The notes under the pieces are model-generated. The model was not told where the DNA came from, did not search any database, and saw nothing but the letters and a program-made list of their open reading frames with translations. A DNA stretch of 22,763 nucleotides from a virus. This document shows, piece by piece, positions 1 to 7,212 of the stretch. The number at the start of each line of letters is the position of its first letter. Position 1 is the first letter of the stretch. The position numbers were made by a program, and so were the translations under genes. Location: IMG/VR virus record IMGVR_UViG_3300014913_000085, positions 1 through 22,763 of that record; one strand, written 5' to 3'.

Positions 1-1
1 A

Positions 2-238
2 ATGGGGAAAGAAACTTTAGCAATCAAAATGGCAAAAATAGAAACAAACATAGACAACATAAAAAGTAACTTGCAAACACATTGTGATGAGCAAAGAGAA
101 GACTTCCAAAAGATATCAGACAAACTAGACGCAATGCACAACTCATTCGCAGGCAAATGGGTTGAAAAAGTCTCAGTAGGTGTCTTAATAACTGCTATAG
201 CAGGAATAATAATCATATTAATACAAAACTTAGGATAA
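2..238 (+). CDS. Coiled-coil protein with C-terminal membrane anchor (XhlA/holin-like)
   Basis: 78 residues. Residues 1-50 are charged with heptad-like spacing (a likely coiled coil). Residues about 56-75 form one hydrophobic segment (VGVLITAIAGIIIILI), preceded by KWVEK. This N-terminal coil plus C-terminal anchor is the layout of phage XhlA-type haemolysin/holin accessory proteins, which act with lysis genes at the host membrane. The family assignment is by shape, not by a conserved motif. The ATG is only one base into the window, so the true start could lie upstream. It is followed after 4 nt by the next gene in what looks like one operon. It could instead be a membrane-tethered structural protein. 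Confidence 0.6.
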   Translation: MGKETLAIKMAKIETNIDNIKSNLQTHCDEQREDFQKISDKLDAMHNSFAGKWVEKVSVGVLITAIAGIIIILIQNLG

Positions 239-242
239 ACAA

Positions 243-776
243 ATGGTAACACCACCCGTAGGAAATTCAGAAACCTTTCATGTAAACGATGGAGTGTTAT
301 ACATCGCGCTAACATGGGGAGACAGAGACGGTGTAGCTTACACTATATACAACCTTTCAGGGGAAGTAGTCGATGAGGGCGCTTTCACCGAAGTTGGAGG
401 TGGAGGATTTTGGCACTTACAGAAAAACATGGTAGAACTAACCGATGAAGTTTATTTTATCAAATTAGAATATAAAGGGGACTCTTCAACACAATTCATC
501 AGTGGGGGAGTGATATTTAACAACGTACCATTAGAAGACGTCTACGACGTTGACGTGATCAAACAACTAAGATTTGGCAATCAAAAGATAGATTTCACAT
601 TTGCAACCGAAACAAACACCACTAGGAAAGTAGAAGTTGGAATGTTAGATTATCAAACCATCATGATAAAATCAGATGAAGATAAAGACTGGGTAGAACC
701 AGTTAGCACTAAAGAATTATACTTTTGGTATGACTCAAATGCAAAACTTATAAGCGTGAAAGAGGAAGATTCATGA
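243..776 (+). CDS. Hypothetical beta-rich protein, probable virion/adhesin component
   Basis: 177 residues, no membrane segment, rich in beta-forming residues and in Asp/Glu, with a Gly-run loop near residue 57 (GGGG). I do not recognise a family. AGGA seven nt before the ATG gives a weak ribosome site. Its stop overlaps the ATG of the next small gene (ATGA), so the two are probably translationally coupled. It lies in a block of proteins with fibre-like features upstream of the portal gene, so a role in the tail periphery or host attachment is inferred from context only. Codons mostly end in C or A, unlike the gene at 943. Confidence 0.7.
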   Translation: MVTPPVGNSETFHVNDGVLYIALTWGDRDGVAYTIYNLSGEVVDEGAFTEVGGGGFWHLQKNMVELTDEVYFIKLEYKGDSSTQFISGGVIFNNVPLEDVYDVDVIKQLRFGNQKIDFTFATETNTTRKVEVGMLDYQTIMIKSDEDKDWVEPVSTKELYFWYDSNAKLISVKEEDS

Positions 777-946
777 GTTCAAAAGGAATAGCAACGATGG
801 GTTACCAAGACGAGTTCACAGTCATAGTAGGTGAAGAAGTCACAGGTAACATTGAAACCAACACCCTAGCAGGAGCTATAACCTCTTACGAATTAACAGG
901 CGATATTGAAACGACTACTTTAACAGGGGACGTGACTGAAGAATGA
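773..946 (+). CDS. 57-aa protein with internal TG-x-I-E-T repeats
   Basis: 57 residues. It overlaps the gene before it (ATGA) and the gene after it (ATG at 943, TGA at 944-946), the tight coupling seen elsewhere in this genome. The C-terminal half contains two copies of a short unit, TGNIETNTLAGAI and TGDIETTTLTGDV, 18 residues apart. A related pattern (TTISGEI) opens the next protein. Short alternating strand-turn units of this kind occur in trimeric fibre stems, so a fibre linker is plausible, but this is inference from pattern. No enzyme motif is visible. Confidence 0.65.
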   Translation: MSSKGIATMGYQDEFTVIVGEEVTGNIETNTLAGAITSYELTGDIETTTLTGDVTEE

Positions 947-1818
947 ACTCTGGAACTGTTAGCAAAACCACTATAAGTGGAGAGATAAAAGTTGTAACCG
1001 AAGAAAAAGGCGACGTGGAAGTATTACAAAAACCAATCACAGACATAAAATTAGAAGTAGAAGATATATATACGGCGTTTTATGATCCAGGAAATCAAGA
1101 GTTCTACGTTTATAATGATGACGAAGAATTATATGTTTATAATAGTGATTGGGAGCTAGCAGATTATTATGAAGAAGCATATTTAGCTTATGAAGGAACC
1201 ACTGTAATAAATGGTTATGTTTATGGGGTAGATGGTAATGACTTATTAAAAAGCGATTTACAAGATATTGAAGAACCAATAGGAGAATACACGTTACCAT
1301 CCATTTTTGTAAAAGCAGGAACCACTTATTATTTCGATTATAACTATAATAATAGTGGATTAACTTACCATGAAGGATATTTTTATATGCCAGCATTTAT
1401 GTGGGCGTCAGGAGAACAAAGTACTAACAGGAGGTTAGCTTTAATAAAATTTTCAGATACAGACTTAGAAAACCTAGTAATATACGACTTTTTAGATTTA
1501 GGAAGTGCAGGTTATAATCCTACAGAAACAAGGGTTACAGGAGCGGATTATTATGATGGAAAAATATACTTGTTTTTTAAACTGCCTACTAATGAGATTA
1601 AAACTTATGATACTGATTTAACTTATTTAGGAATTGTAGAAGATCATGACGACGGGTTATATTCTTGTTTATTTCATGTAGGTTACAATTTTTATAGGGT
1701 TAAAGTCTCAGGCGATCCAGTAGTACAAAAATACTCTTACAATCAAGAAACCACTTATGAAACTTACGACTTAAAAGGAGAAATCTCCATTAACGAGATG
1801 GGAGGAACAATAGAATGA
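943..1818 (+). CDS. Putative beta-propeller-like adhesin
   Basis: 291 residues, very rich in Tyr, Asp and Asn. Repeating short strands such as KIYLFF, EFYVYN and ELYVYN are spaced as in a beta-propeller or similar repeat fold. The termini carry GEI/GGTIE segments resembling the repeat in the 57-aa protein before it, perhaps for assembly with it. No catalytic motif is seen. Codon use contrasts with its neighbours: in the 40 codons from 1081, Asn/Asp/Tyr/Phe codons end in T 15 times and in C 3 times, while the next gene's first 50 or so codons show 2 T and 11 C. This suggests a separate origin for the central part. A receptor-binding role is an inference. Confidence 0.75.
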   Translation: MNSGTVSKTTISGEIKVVTEEKGDVEVLQKPITDIKLEVEDIYTAFYDPGNQEFYVYNDDEELYVYNSDWELADYYEEAYLAYEGTTVINGYVYGVDGNDLLKSDLQDIEEPIGEYTLPSIFVKAGTTYYFDYNYNNSGLTYHEGYFYMPAFMWASGEQSTNRRLALIKFSDTDLENLVIYDFLDLGSAGYNPTETRVTGADYYDGKIYLFFKLPTNEIKTYDTDLTYLGIVEDHDDGLYSCLFHVGYNFYRVKVSGDPVVQKYSYNQETTYETYDLKGEISINEMGGTIE

Positions 1819-2171
1819 CTAATGAAATTACAATCGTGAAAGGAGACACCGCAACCTTCACAATCACAATCACCGAAGACGGATCTGCAAAAAACCTAAC
1901 AGGTTACGAAACAATATTCACCGCTAAGAAGAACTACGACGACTCAGATGACAAAGCGATCATCGGACCTAAAATTGTAACCGTTGCAACACCAGCAACT
2001 GGCATAGGAGTCTTAACAATCACATCAAGCGAATCAAACAAACTAGTTGGGGATTACTACTACGACGTACAAATATCAACAGACGTGGGCGGAGCAGGAG
2101 AAGATATCAAGACACCTATAGTGTCAGAACTGACAATCACCAACGATGTGACAATCAAGAAAACAATTTAA
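1815..2171 (+). CDS. BppU-like / Ig-like baseplate or fibre domain protein
   Basis: 118 residues. The pattern is that of the N-terminal domain of phage baseplate upper proteins (BppU type): an opening strand of the form ITIVKGDTATFTI, a central LTGYE, then FTAKK, then GVLTIT and LVGDYYYDVQI. In those phages this beta-sandwich anchors receptor-binding proteins on the baseplate. Here it stands alone as a single-domain protein, which fits a small adaptor for the adhesin-like gene it overlaps by 4 nt. The SD is GGAGG at 1801-1805, nine nt before the ATG. Family similarity is judged by eye. Confidence 0.65.
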   Translation: MTNEITIVKGDTATFTITITEDGSAKNLTGYETIFTAKKNYDDSDDKAIIGPKIVTVATPATGIGVLTITSSESNKLVGDYYYDVQISTDVGGAGEDIKTPIVSELTITNDVTIKKTI

Positions 2172-2192
2172 AGGATATAGGAGGAATATATA

Positions 2193-3965
2193 ATGAATTT
2201 TTTTGGATTTAAAACAAAAAGTGAAGTAAAAGATCGAGACGTAGGAGACGTTAGTATAAAACAAAGTGACGGAGTGCATAAAGCCTACATCCCAGAGTTT
2301 TTATACAAACCACCATTTGGCTATCCAAGAAAGGATAATATTCCCTTAATTAGACAGTTAGCTAAGAACCCTTACATCTACAGCGTTGTGAAAACCTTAT
2401 GCGACGAAGCAGCAGACACAGATTATAAAGTCGTGTACAAGGAAGACGTTGAACACAGTGAAGAGCTAGACAAAATTATTAAAGACATAACTAGGTTCTT
2501 AGACAACCCAAACAAGAACAAAGAAAGCTTTGCACACATCTTAAGAGCAGCAGTTAAAGACGTATGCGAAGTAGACAGTGGAGTAATCGTTAAAACCTTT
2601 AACAAGAAAGGAGAAATGGTAGAATTATTCGCACGAGACGGCGGATCATTCCTAATGAACCCAGACATCTACGGCTACCTTGGAAACAGAGAAGAATACG
2701 TTAAACCAATGAACATCAATTGGGGTATCACACCTGAAAGTCCAGACTGGCAAGCAACCCTTAACACTTACACCTTAACTTACAAACAAGCAGCAGCTTA
2801 CTTCCAATACGGAACTACAGCTATGGCTCTACCAGTGCCGTTTGGAAGGAGAGAGATAATCTATTTAATGATGAACCCTCAAAGCAATAGTATCTACGGT
2901 ATAAGCCCAGTGCAGATATTAGCTGATATAATCATGACTTTGATATATGGTTCTAATTACAACTTAGACTTCTACATGAACAGTAACATGCCAGAAGGAA
3001 TAATCACATTGTTAGGAGCTAACAAAGATCAAATAACTGCTTTTAGAGAACGATTTGATAGTCAGTTCAAAGTGAAAGATAAGATCACAGGCTTCATGCG
3101 TAAGATCGGATTCAAATACCCAATCGTTAACCAAGAAGCAAAATTCACACCTTTCCAACTAGATCCTAAAGTGATGCAGATAATCGAACAGCAAGAATGG
3201 TTTACTAAACTAGTATGGACTTGTTTCGGAGTAACACCTGATGAGATGGGATTCACCGAGAACAGCAACAAAGCTGTCAGCCAAGGACAAATGGCAGTTA
3301 ATAAACGACGAGCTGTGAAACCTATACTGTCATTGCTAAAGTATCGTATTGATAAAGAGATCATCGCTGAGTGGGGAGAATTAGCATTTGACAATTTAGA
3401 ATTTAAATGGGAAGATTACGATTTAGACGAAGACCTGAAAAAGCACGACTTGTATCAGAAACAAATCAACATCGGCATTAAAACCGCTGAGATGATAGCA
3501 GAAGAAGAAGGTATTGACGTGGATGTATTGAAGAAACAGAAAGAAGAAGCTGAAGAGAAAGAAATGGACAAGTTCGAACAAGAAGCAAACATCAGCAACC
3601 AAGAAGTCAAACAACCAGACAAGAAAGACGACAAGAAAAAACCTTTTGAAAAGAAAAGCGTTGGAAAAATAGCACTACACGACTGGGTTAAAGTAATCGG
3701 CAACTCAAAAAGTCATGCAGGAGAAACAGGTTATGTGAAAGAAATCATGAACAACGGCGAAGAAGACTATTACCTAATAGAATTCCAAGCAGGAAATGAT
3801 ATTTACTTCAACCAAGAGCTAAAATTCATACGAGAACAAGTAAAAAGTGCAGGTTACGAGAACGATTTAGAAAAAGAACTAGTACAAGCAGTTAAAAAAC
3901 GAGGAAAAGAACTGTTAAAAGCGTTAGACATGTACGGAAAAGGAGAACTAGACAGCGTAAAATGA
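2193..3965 (+). CDS. Portal protein with C-terminal KOW/SH3-like extension
   Basis: 590 residues. This is the dodecameric portal through which DNA enters the capsid. The central part has the HK97-type portal pattern: IYSVVKTLCDEAA near residue 70, IYLMMNP then IYGISPVQIL near 230-250, and a long clip/wing helix region. Residues about 430-495 are a highly charged helical tail rich in Lys and Glu. Residues about 496-547 form a small beta module (HDWVKVI, then HAGETGYVKEI, then YYLIEF) resembling a KOW/SH3-like fold, which usual portals lack. GGAGG lies eight nt before the ATG. The next gene overlaps by 4 nt. The portal call is firm; the KOW-like call is moderate. Confidence 0.92.
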   Translation: MNFFGFKTKSEVKDRDVGDVSIKQSDGVHKAYIPEFLYKPPFGYPRKDNIPLIRQLAKNPYIYSVVKTLCDEAADTDYKVVYKEDVEHSEELDKIIKDITRFLDNPNKNKESFAHILRAAVKDVCEVDSGVIVKTFNKKGEMVELFARDGGSFLMNPDIYGYLGNREEYVKPMNINWGITPESPDWQATLNTYTLTYKQAAAYFQYGTTAMALPVPFGRREIIYLMMNPQSNSIYGISPVQILADIIMTLIYGSNYNLDFYMNSNMPEGIITLLGANKDQITAFRERFDSQFKVKDKITGFMRKIGFKYPIVNQEAKFTPFQLDPKVMQIIEQQEWFTKLVWTCFGVTPDEMGFTENSNKAVSQGQMAVNKRRAVKPILSLLKYRIDKEIIAEWGELAFDNLEFKWEDYDLDEDLKKHDLYQKQINIGIKTAEMIAEEEGIDVDVLKKQKEEAEEKEMDKFEQEANISNQEVKQPDKKDDKKKPFEKKSVGKIALHDWVKVIGNSKSHAGETGYVKEIMNNGEEDYYLIEFQAGNDIYFNQELKFIREQVKSAGYENDLEKELVQAVKKRGKELLKALDMYGKGELDSVK

Positions 3966-4585
3966 TGGATGTTGAAACTAAAGCAATAATTAACGACTTG
4001 ATAAAACGATTCGTACAAATATTGAACATCAACCCATTAGTAGAAACTGTAAACAAGATCTTAACGCAGGAATACGATAAAGGAATTGAGTTAGAAGAGA
4101 AAAACTTTGACATGAACTTTTCAAGGAACGAAAAGCGACTGCAATTCTTAAAAGACTACACCTTTGACAACATCAAAGACCTAAACACCGCCATGGCGGA
4201 GAAGCTTAGAGGAGAACTCCAAAGGAGCATATTGAACATGGAATCAATCCCTAAGATGAAAGAGCGAGTTAAGAAGGTGATGGACGTGTCAGAAGTGAGA
4301 GCAACAGCAATTGCTAGGACCGAGAGCATTCGAGCGACCAACATGGGTCGTATCGACGGTGCTAGACAGACAAATTTAAAATTAGTAAAATGGGTCAACG
4401 TACACTTAGATGCTAGGACTAGCCCTATCTGTAGGCGTATGCAAGCTAAGTATGGTGATCGGACTAAAGGAATAGGTATTGATGCTAAGTTCGTAGACAA
4501 CGACACTGGCAAGACTTTCGACATACCACCTTTTCATGTTAATTGTAGAACAAACGTGTTATATGACACGCCAATAAAAAAATAG
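3962..4585 (+). CDS. Mu gpF-like minor head / head morphogenesis protein
   Basis: 207 residues. The C-terminal half carries the MuF-domain pattern: ATAIARTESIRATNMGR (residues 114-130), W144, then LDARTSPICRRM (149-160), and the closing PPFHVNCRT (189-197). Members sit inside the head at the portal and take part in capsid assembly or DNA ejection; some carry toxin domains, but none is visible here. At 207 residues it is shorter than SPP1 gp7 and has a short helical N-terminus. The start is ATG 3962 (or 3965, in ATGATG), overlapping the portal stop. Confidence 0.9.
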   Translation: MMDVETKAIINDLIKRFVQILNINPLVETVNKILTQEYDKGIELEEKNFDMNFSRNEKRLQFLKDYTFDNIKDLNTAMAEKLRGELQRSILNMESIPKMKERVKKVMDVSEVRATAIARTESIRATNMGRIDGARQTNLKLVKWVNVHLDARTSPICRRMQAKYGDRTKGIGIDAKFVDNDTGKTFDIPPFHVNCRTNVLYDTPIKK

Positions 4586-4620
4586 TATTAAAAAGATTAA
4601 AAATATAATGAGGAATAAAG

Positions 4621-5526
4621 ATGGACGTAAAAACATTTAATTTTATAACAAACGGCTTATCATACGAAGAATTTGGTATGAAAGGTCAAAAAGAGTATTT
4701 CGTCACCGGCTATATTAGCACAGACGAGGTAGATCGTTCTAATGATATTGTCACCCGAGAAGCTATGAAGAGCATGGTGTCTCAGATTAAAGCTGGCAGT
4801 GTCAAGTTAGACGTTGAACATAGCACTTTCACAGGTGAAAACGATATACCAGTTGGTAAGATCGTAGACGCTGGCTTAGACGGCAAAGGACTATGGGTAA
4901 AATGCACTTTAAACAAAGCCCATAGTAAGTTCGAAGAAGTATGGAAAAGCGTTCAGAACGGCTTCTTAGACGCCTTCTCAATCGCTTACAAAGTGAACAA
5001 CTTCGTTAACGAAGTAGTAGACGGAGTAAACGTCACAGTGTTAAAATCCTTAGAGCTACTAAACGTAGCAATCACAGGAAATCCAATTTGTAGAGGAGCA
5101 AAGATGACTGAAAGTTTTTACAAGTCATTAAAGCACGCAAAAGAGAATATGGAGGAAAATCAAATGACAGAAGAAAATGTTATTGTTGAAGAACCAAAAG
5201 TTGAGGAACCAGTTAAAACTGAAGAACCAGTTAAAACCGAAGAACCAGCAGTTGAAGAACCAGCAGTTGAAGAAGTAAAAGAGGAGCCAGTGGTAGAAGA
5301 ACCAAAGGTAGAAGAAGTTAAAGAAGAAGTAGTTGAAGAAAAAGGACCAGATCCTTTAGACACAATCAAAAGCTTACAAAAAGAAGTGGCAAGTCTAAAA
5401 GCTGACGTAAAAAGTTTGAATAAAACATTAGAAGAACCACAATTAAAAGCAATAAACAGCACTGATATCGCTGACGTGAAAGACGACACACCAGTTGTGA
5501 AATCTCCACTACAAGCTATCAAATAA
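4621..5526 (+). CDS. Prohead protease (S78-like) fused to scaffold domain
   Basis: 301 residues. Residues 25-160 match the HK97-family prohead protease: GYISTDEVDRSNDIV at the N-side, probable catalytic His67 in KLDVEHSTF, and probable catalytic Ser120 in LDAFSIAYK. It would remove the scaffold during capsid maturation. Residues 185-235 are a Glu/Pro/Val-rich repeat (EEPV and EEPAV units). Residues 240-275 are a probable coiled coil (SLQKEVASLKADVKSL), typical of scaffolds. A strong internal start at 5164 probably also makes the scaffold alone. GAGG at 4611-4614 precedes the ATG. It lies between the minor head and capsid genes, as expected. Confidence 0.88.
   Translation: MDVKTFNFITNGLSYEEFGMKGQKEYFVTGYISTDEVDRSNDIVTREAMKSMVSQIKAGSVKLDVEHSTFTGENDIPVGKIVDAGLDGKGLWVKCTLNKAHSKFEEVWKSVQNGFLDAFSIAYKVNNFVNEVVDGVNVTVLKSLELLNVAITGNPICRGAKMTESFYKSLKHAKENMEENQMTEENVIVEEPKVEEPVKTEEPVKTEEPAVEEPAVEEVKEEPVVEEPKVEEVKEEVVEEKGPDPLDTIKSLQKEVASLKADVKSLNKTLEEPQLKAINSTDIADVKDDTPVVKSPLQAIK
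5151..5166 (+). promoter_or_regulatory. Internal ribosome binding site for nested scaffold
   Basis: GGAGG, an eight-nt spacer, then ATG, inside the protease gene and in frame. The codons used encode MEEN, and the match to the anti-SD is stronger than at most gene starts in the window, so it is unlikely to be incidental. Confidence 0.65.
5164..5526 (+). CDS. Nested scaffold protein from internal in-frame start
   Basis: 120 residues, starting at Met182 of the protease-scaffold gene and in the same frame. GGAGG at 5151-5155 lies eight nt before this ATG, a ribosome site at least as good as that of the full gene. The product has only the Glu-rich repeat and the coiled coil, so it would be free scaffold made in excess over the protease, as with lambda C/Nu3. 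The signal is seen directly; that the product is made is inference. Confidence 0.65.
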   Translation: MTEENVIVEEPKVEEPVKTEEPVKTEEPAVEEPAVEEVKEEPVVEEPKVEEVKEEVVEEKGPDPLDTIKSLQKEVASLKADVKSLNKTLEEPQLKAINSTDIADVKDDTPVVKSPLQAIK

Positions 5527-5534
5527 AATTATTT

Positions 5535-5548
5535 AACACGAGGTAAAA
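5535..5548 (+). promoter_or_regulatory. Strong ribosome site cassette of capsid gene
   Basis: The 14-nt leader AACACGAGGTAAAA before the capsid ATG occurs identically at 7024-7037, and its core ACGAGGTAAAA occurs again at 6668-6678. It appears to be the preferred initiation cassette for abundant virion proteins. Confidence 0.6.
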
Positions 5549-5554
5549 ATTAAA

Positions 5555-6667
5555 ATGGCAGGAACAAAAGCAATAGGAAATAATTTCAGTTCTAGTAACG
5601 CATACGCTTCAAGTTTCGGTTGTATGGCTGACAAAACCGTATATCAAGATTCATACGGATTAAAAGGCGCAACTGTAGATCGAAGAGAAGAAGTAAGCAA
5701 CGCTTTCGGAATTGGATTAAAAGCACACACCACACAAGCTGGCGGTGCAGGAACAGCAGGATATGCAATGATACCAGTTTACGTTGACCCAAGAGTCATC
5801 GACACTACAAGGAAATACACTCCAATCGTTGAGTTAATTCCAAGAGTAACAAACCAAGGTATGTACGCAGACTACAACAAAATTACAGCAAAAGGCGGAG
5901 CTTTCTCAGCAGCAGAAGATGCGAGCTTAGCAGACACCAACACAACTTATGATAGAGCTAGCACAGCAATCAAATTCTTCTACGCAGTAGGTAGAATCAC
6001 TGGACCTTCAGTAGCAGCACAACCAGCTTACGTTTTAGCAGGTATGATGCCAGGCGCAGGAGCAACTGGACCTTTCTCAGATCAAGGTGCACCTAATGCT
6101 AAACAAATGGAAGTATTAGTTAAAACTAGAGAAATCAGAGAATACCAAGAAAACACTATTATGAACGGATCAGTTAGCGGTACACCAACCGACTACGATG
6201 GAATCATCACCTTAATGGGTGCAACCAACACCGTTGATAAAAGTACAGCAGCTCTAGCTTTAGCAGATATCAACATAGCAGTTCAAAAAGCTTTCGATGA
6301 TGGTGGAAGACCTAATCTAGCAGTATGTTCAAGTGGAGTATACACTGACTTACTAACTTTATTAACCGCTAAAATCGGATATTTAAAAGCTGAAGCACAA
6401 GTATTCTGGGGATTCACCACAATAGTATTACATACTATGGTAGGTAGCATTCCAGTAATCCCAAGTATGTTTATGAGTAACGCATCAGGAAGCAAAGCAA
6501 TCTACTTTTTAGACATGAGCGTTGTTGAAATGAGAGTATTACAAGACTTAACATATTTCGAATTAGCAAAGACTAACGACAGTGAAAAGTTTGCATTAAA
6601 AATTTATGAAGCATTAATCATCAAAAACACTTCATTCTGTGCAAGCGTAACTGCAATTAGTGCATAA
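5555..6667 (+). CDS. Major capsid protein (HK97 fold)
   Basis: 370 residues, the shell protein. Position directly after the protease/scaffold gene, size, and pattern support the call: a flexible N-terminal arm of about 60 residues; YAMIPVYVDPRVIDTTRKYTP leading into the E-loop/spine region; a central stretch with EYQENTIMNG, seen in many HK97-fold proteins before the A-domain; and a C-terminal A-domain with GSIPVIPSMFM. There is no long delta domain, consistent with a separately made scaffold. It has the consensus leader AACACGAGGTAAAA with SD spacing, suggesting high expression. Confidence 0.9.
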   Translation: MAGTKAIGNNFSSSNAYASSFGCMADKTVYQDSYGLKGATVDRREEVSNAFGIGLKAHTTQAGGAGTAGYAMIPVYVDPRVIDTTRKYTPIVELIPRVTNQGMYADYNKITAKGGAFSAAEDASLADTNTTYDRASTAIKFFYAVGRITGPSVAAQPAYVLAGMMPGAGATGPFSDQGAPNAKQMEVLVKTREIREYQENTIMNGSVSGTPTDYDGIITLMGATNTVDKSTAALALADINIAVQKAFDDGGRPNLAVCSSGVYTDLLTLLTAKIGYLKAEAQVFWGFTTIVLHTMVGSIPVIPSMFMSNASGSKAIYFLDMSVVEMRVLQDLTYFELAKTNDSEKFALKIYEALIIKNTSFCASVTAISA

Positions 6668-6682
6668 ACGAGGTAAAATAAA

Positions 6683-6985
6683 ATGGCAGCAGAATTATTA
6701 ACTCACACTTACAGCGGAGCACCAATCGGTGGAGCAGCTGCAAGTGCAGGAAAAAACGGATTAGTATGGAACGTCGTAGACGTAACTTGTACTGAAAACG
6801 GTGACTGGATAGTATTATCAGAATTTGATCAGATATTATTCGTATCAGCAGTAGCTATTGCAACAGATGTTCACACACCTGAAGCAATCGAAGTTGACAC
6901 AACCGTAACCAATAAATTAATCTTAACAGCAGGCGGTACTGATGTTATGAGGATCTTAGTTATTGGAACCCCAGCTCAAAATTAG
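6683..6985 (+). CDS. Small head protein, probable capsid decoration protein
   Basis: 100 residues, beta-rich and Ala/Gly/Thr-rich, with no Cys cluster and no membrane signal. It lies 15 nt after the capsid gene, shares that gene's ACGAGGTAAAA ribosome cassette, and is followed by a T-rich terminator-like tract. It would thus be made in amounts close to the capsid protein. These facts suit a decoration or stabilising protein on the outside of the shell. I do not recognise a specific family, so the role is inferred. Confidence 0.7.
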   Translation: MAAELLTHTYSGAPIGGAAASAGKNGLVWNVVDVTCTENGDWIVLSEFDQILFVSAVAIATDVHTPEAIEVDTTVTNKLILTAGGTDVMRILVIGTPAQN

Positions 6986-6993
6986 AATTGGAA

Positions 6994-7023
6994 TTTTTTT
7001 ATTTTTTTATTATTTTTATTTTT
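6994..7023 (+). terminator. T-rich terminator-like tract after head genes
   Basis: Two runs of seven T, then two runs of five T, separated by single or few A bases, directly after the head operon. No stem-loop precedes it, which fits intrinsic oligo-T termination in archaea. The ribosome site of the next gene follows at once, so it more likely attenuates than fully stops transcription. Confidence 0.6.
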
Positions 7024-7041
7024 AACACGAGGTAAAACAAA

Positions 7042-7197
7042 ATGGATGAAGACATTAAAAGCGTAATATTATTTGATGATAGGGGAAGAGCTTATCTTAA
7101 AATTTTAAAAGACGAACCAGTAGTAGAAATTGAAGAACCAAAGTTAGTCATCGCTCCTAAAAAGAAGAAGACTATTAAAAGAAAAGTTAAGGAATAA
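7042..7197 (+). CDS. Small basic-tailed hypothetical protein
   Basis: 51 residues. An N-terminal SVILFDDRGRAYLKIL strand-like stretch is followed by an acidic linker and a C-terminus of Lys/Arg (KKKKTIKRKVKE). It uses the full AACACGAGGTAAAA ribosome cassette with a nearby ATG, so it is very likely translated although short. It sits between the capsid/decoration genes and the connector. The basic tail could contact DNA or RNA in the head. No family is recognised. Confidence 0.65.
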   Translation: MDEDIKSVILFDDRGRAYLKILKDEPVVEIEEPKLVIAPKKKKTIKRKVKE

Positions 7198-7212
7198 AGG
7201 TGTATTAAAATT
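7198..7212 (+). promoter_or_regulatory. Ribosome site placing an ATT start codon
   Basis: AGGT, eight nt (GTATTAAA), then ATT. At the gene beginning at 6683 the same geometry is AGGT, AAAATAAA, ATG. No ATG, GTG or TTG lies in frame before GTG 7273, which has no ribosome site and would truncate a conserved N-terminus. Confidence 0.6.

Noticed and set aside
1037-1396. Minus-strand frame of 119 residues
   Set aside because: It is a shadow of the adhesin gene; Leu/His-rich composition comes from reversed Tyr/Asn codons. Other minus-strand frames were dropped for similar reasons.
5170-5340. Repeat region as a CRISPR or tandem DNA repeat
   Set aside because: It is degenerate coding repeat of EEPV-type units with no spacers and full reading-frame continuity.
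5160-5522. Minus-strand Ser/Thr-rich frame of 120 residues
   Set aside because: It mirrors the Glu/Val/Pro repeat of the scaffold gene and has no ribosome site of its own.
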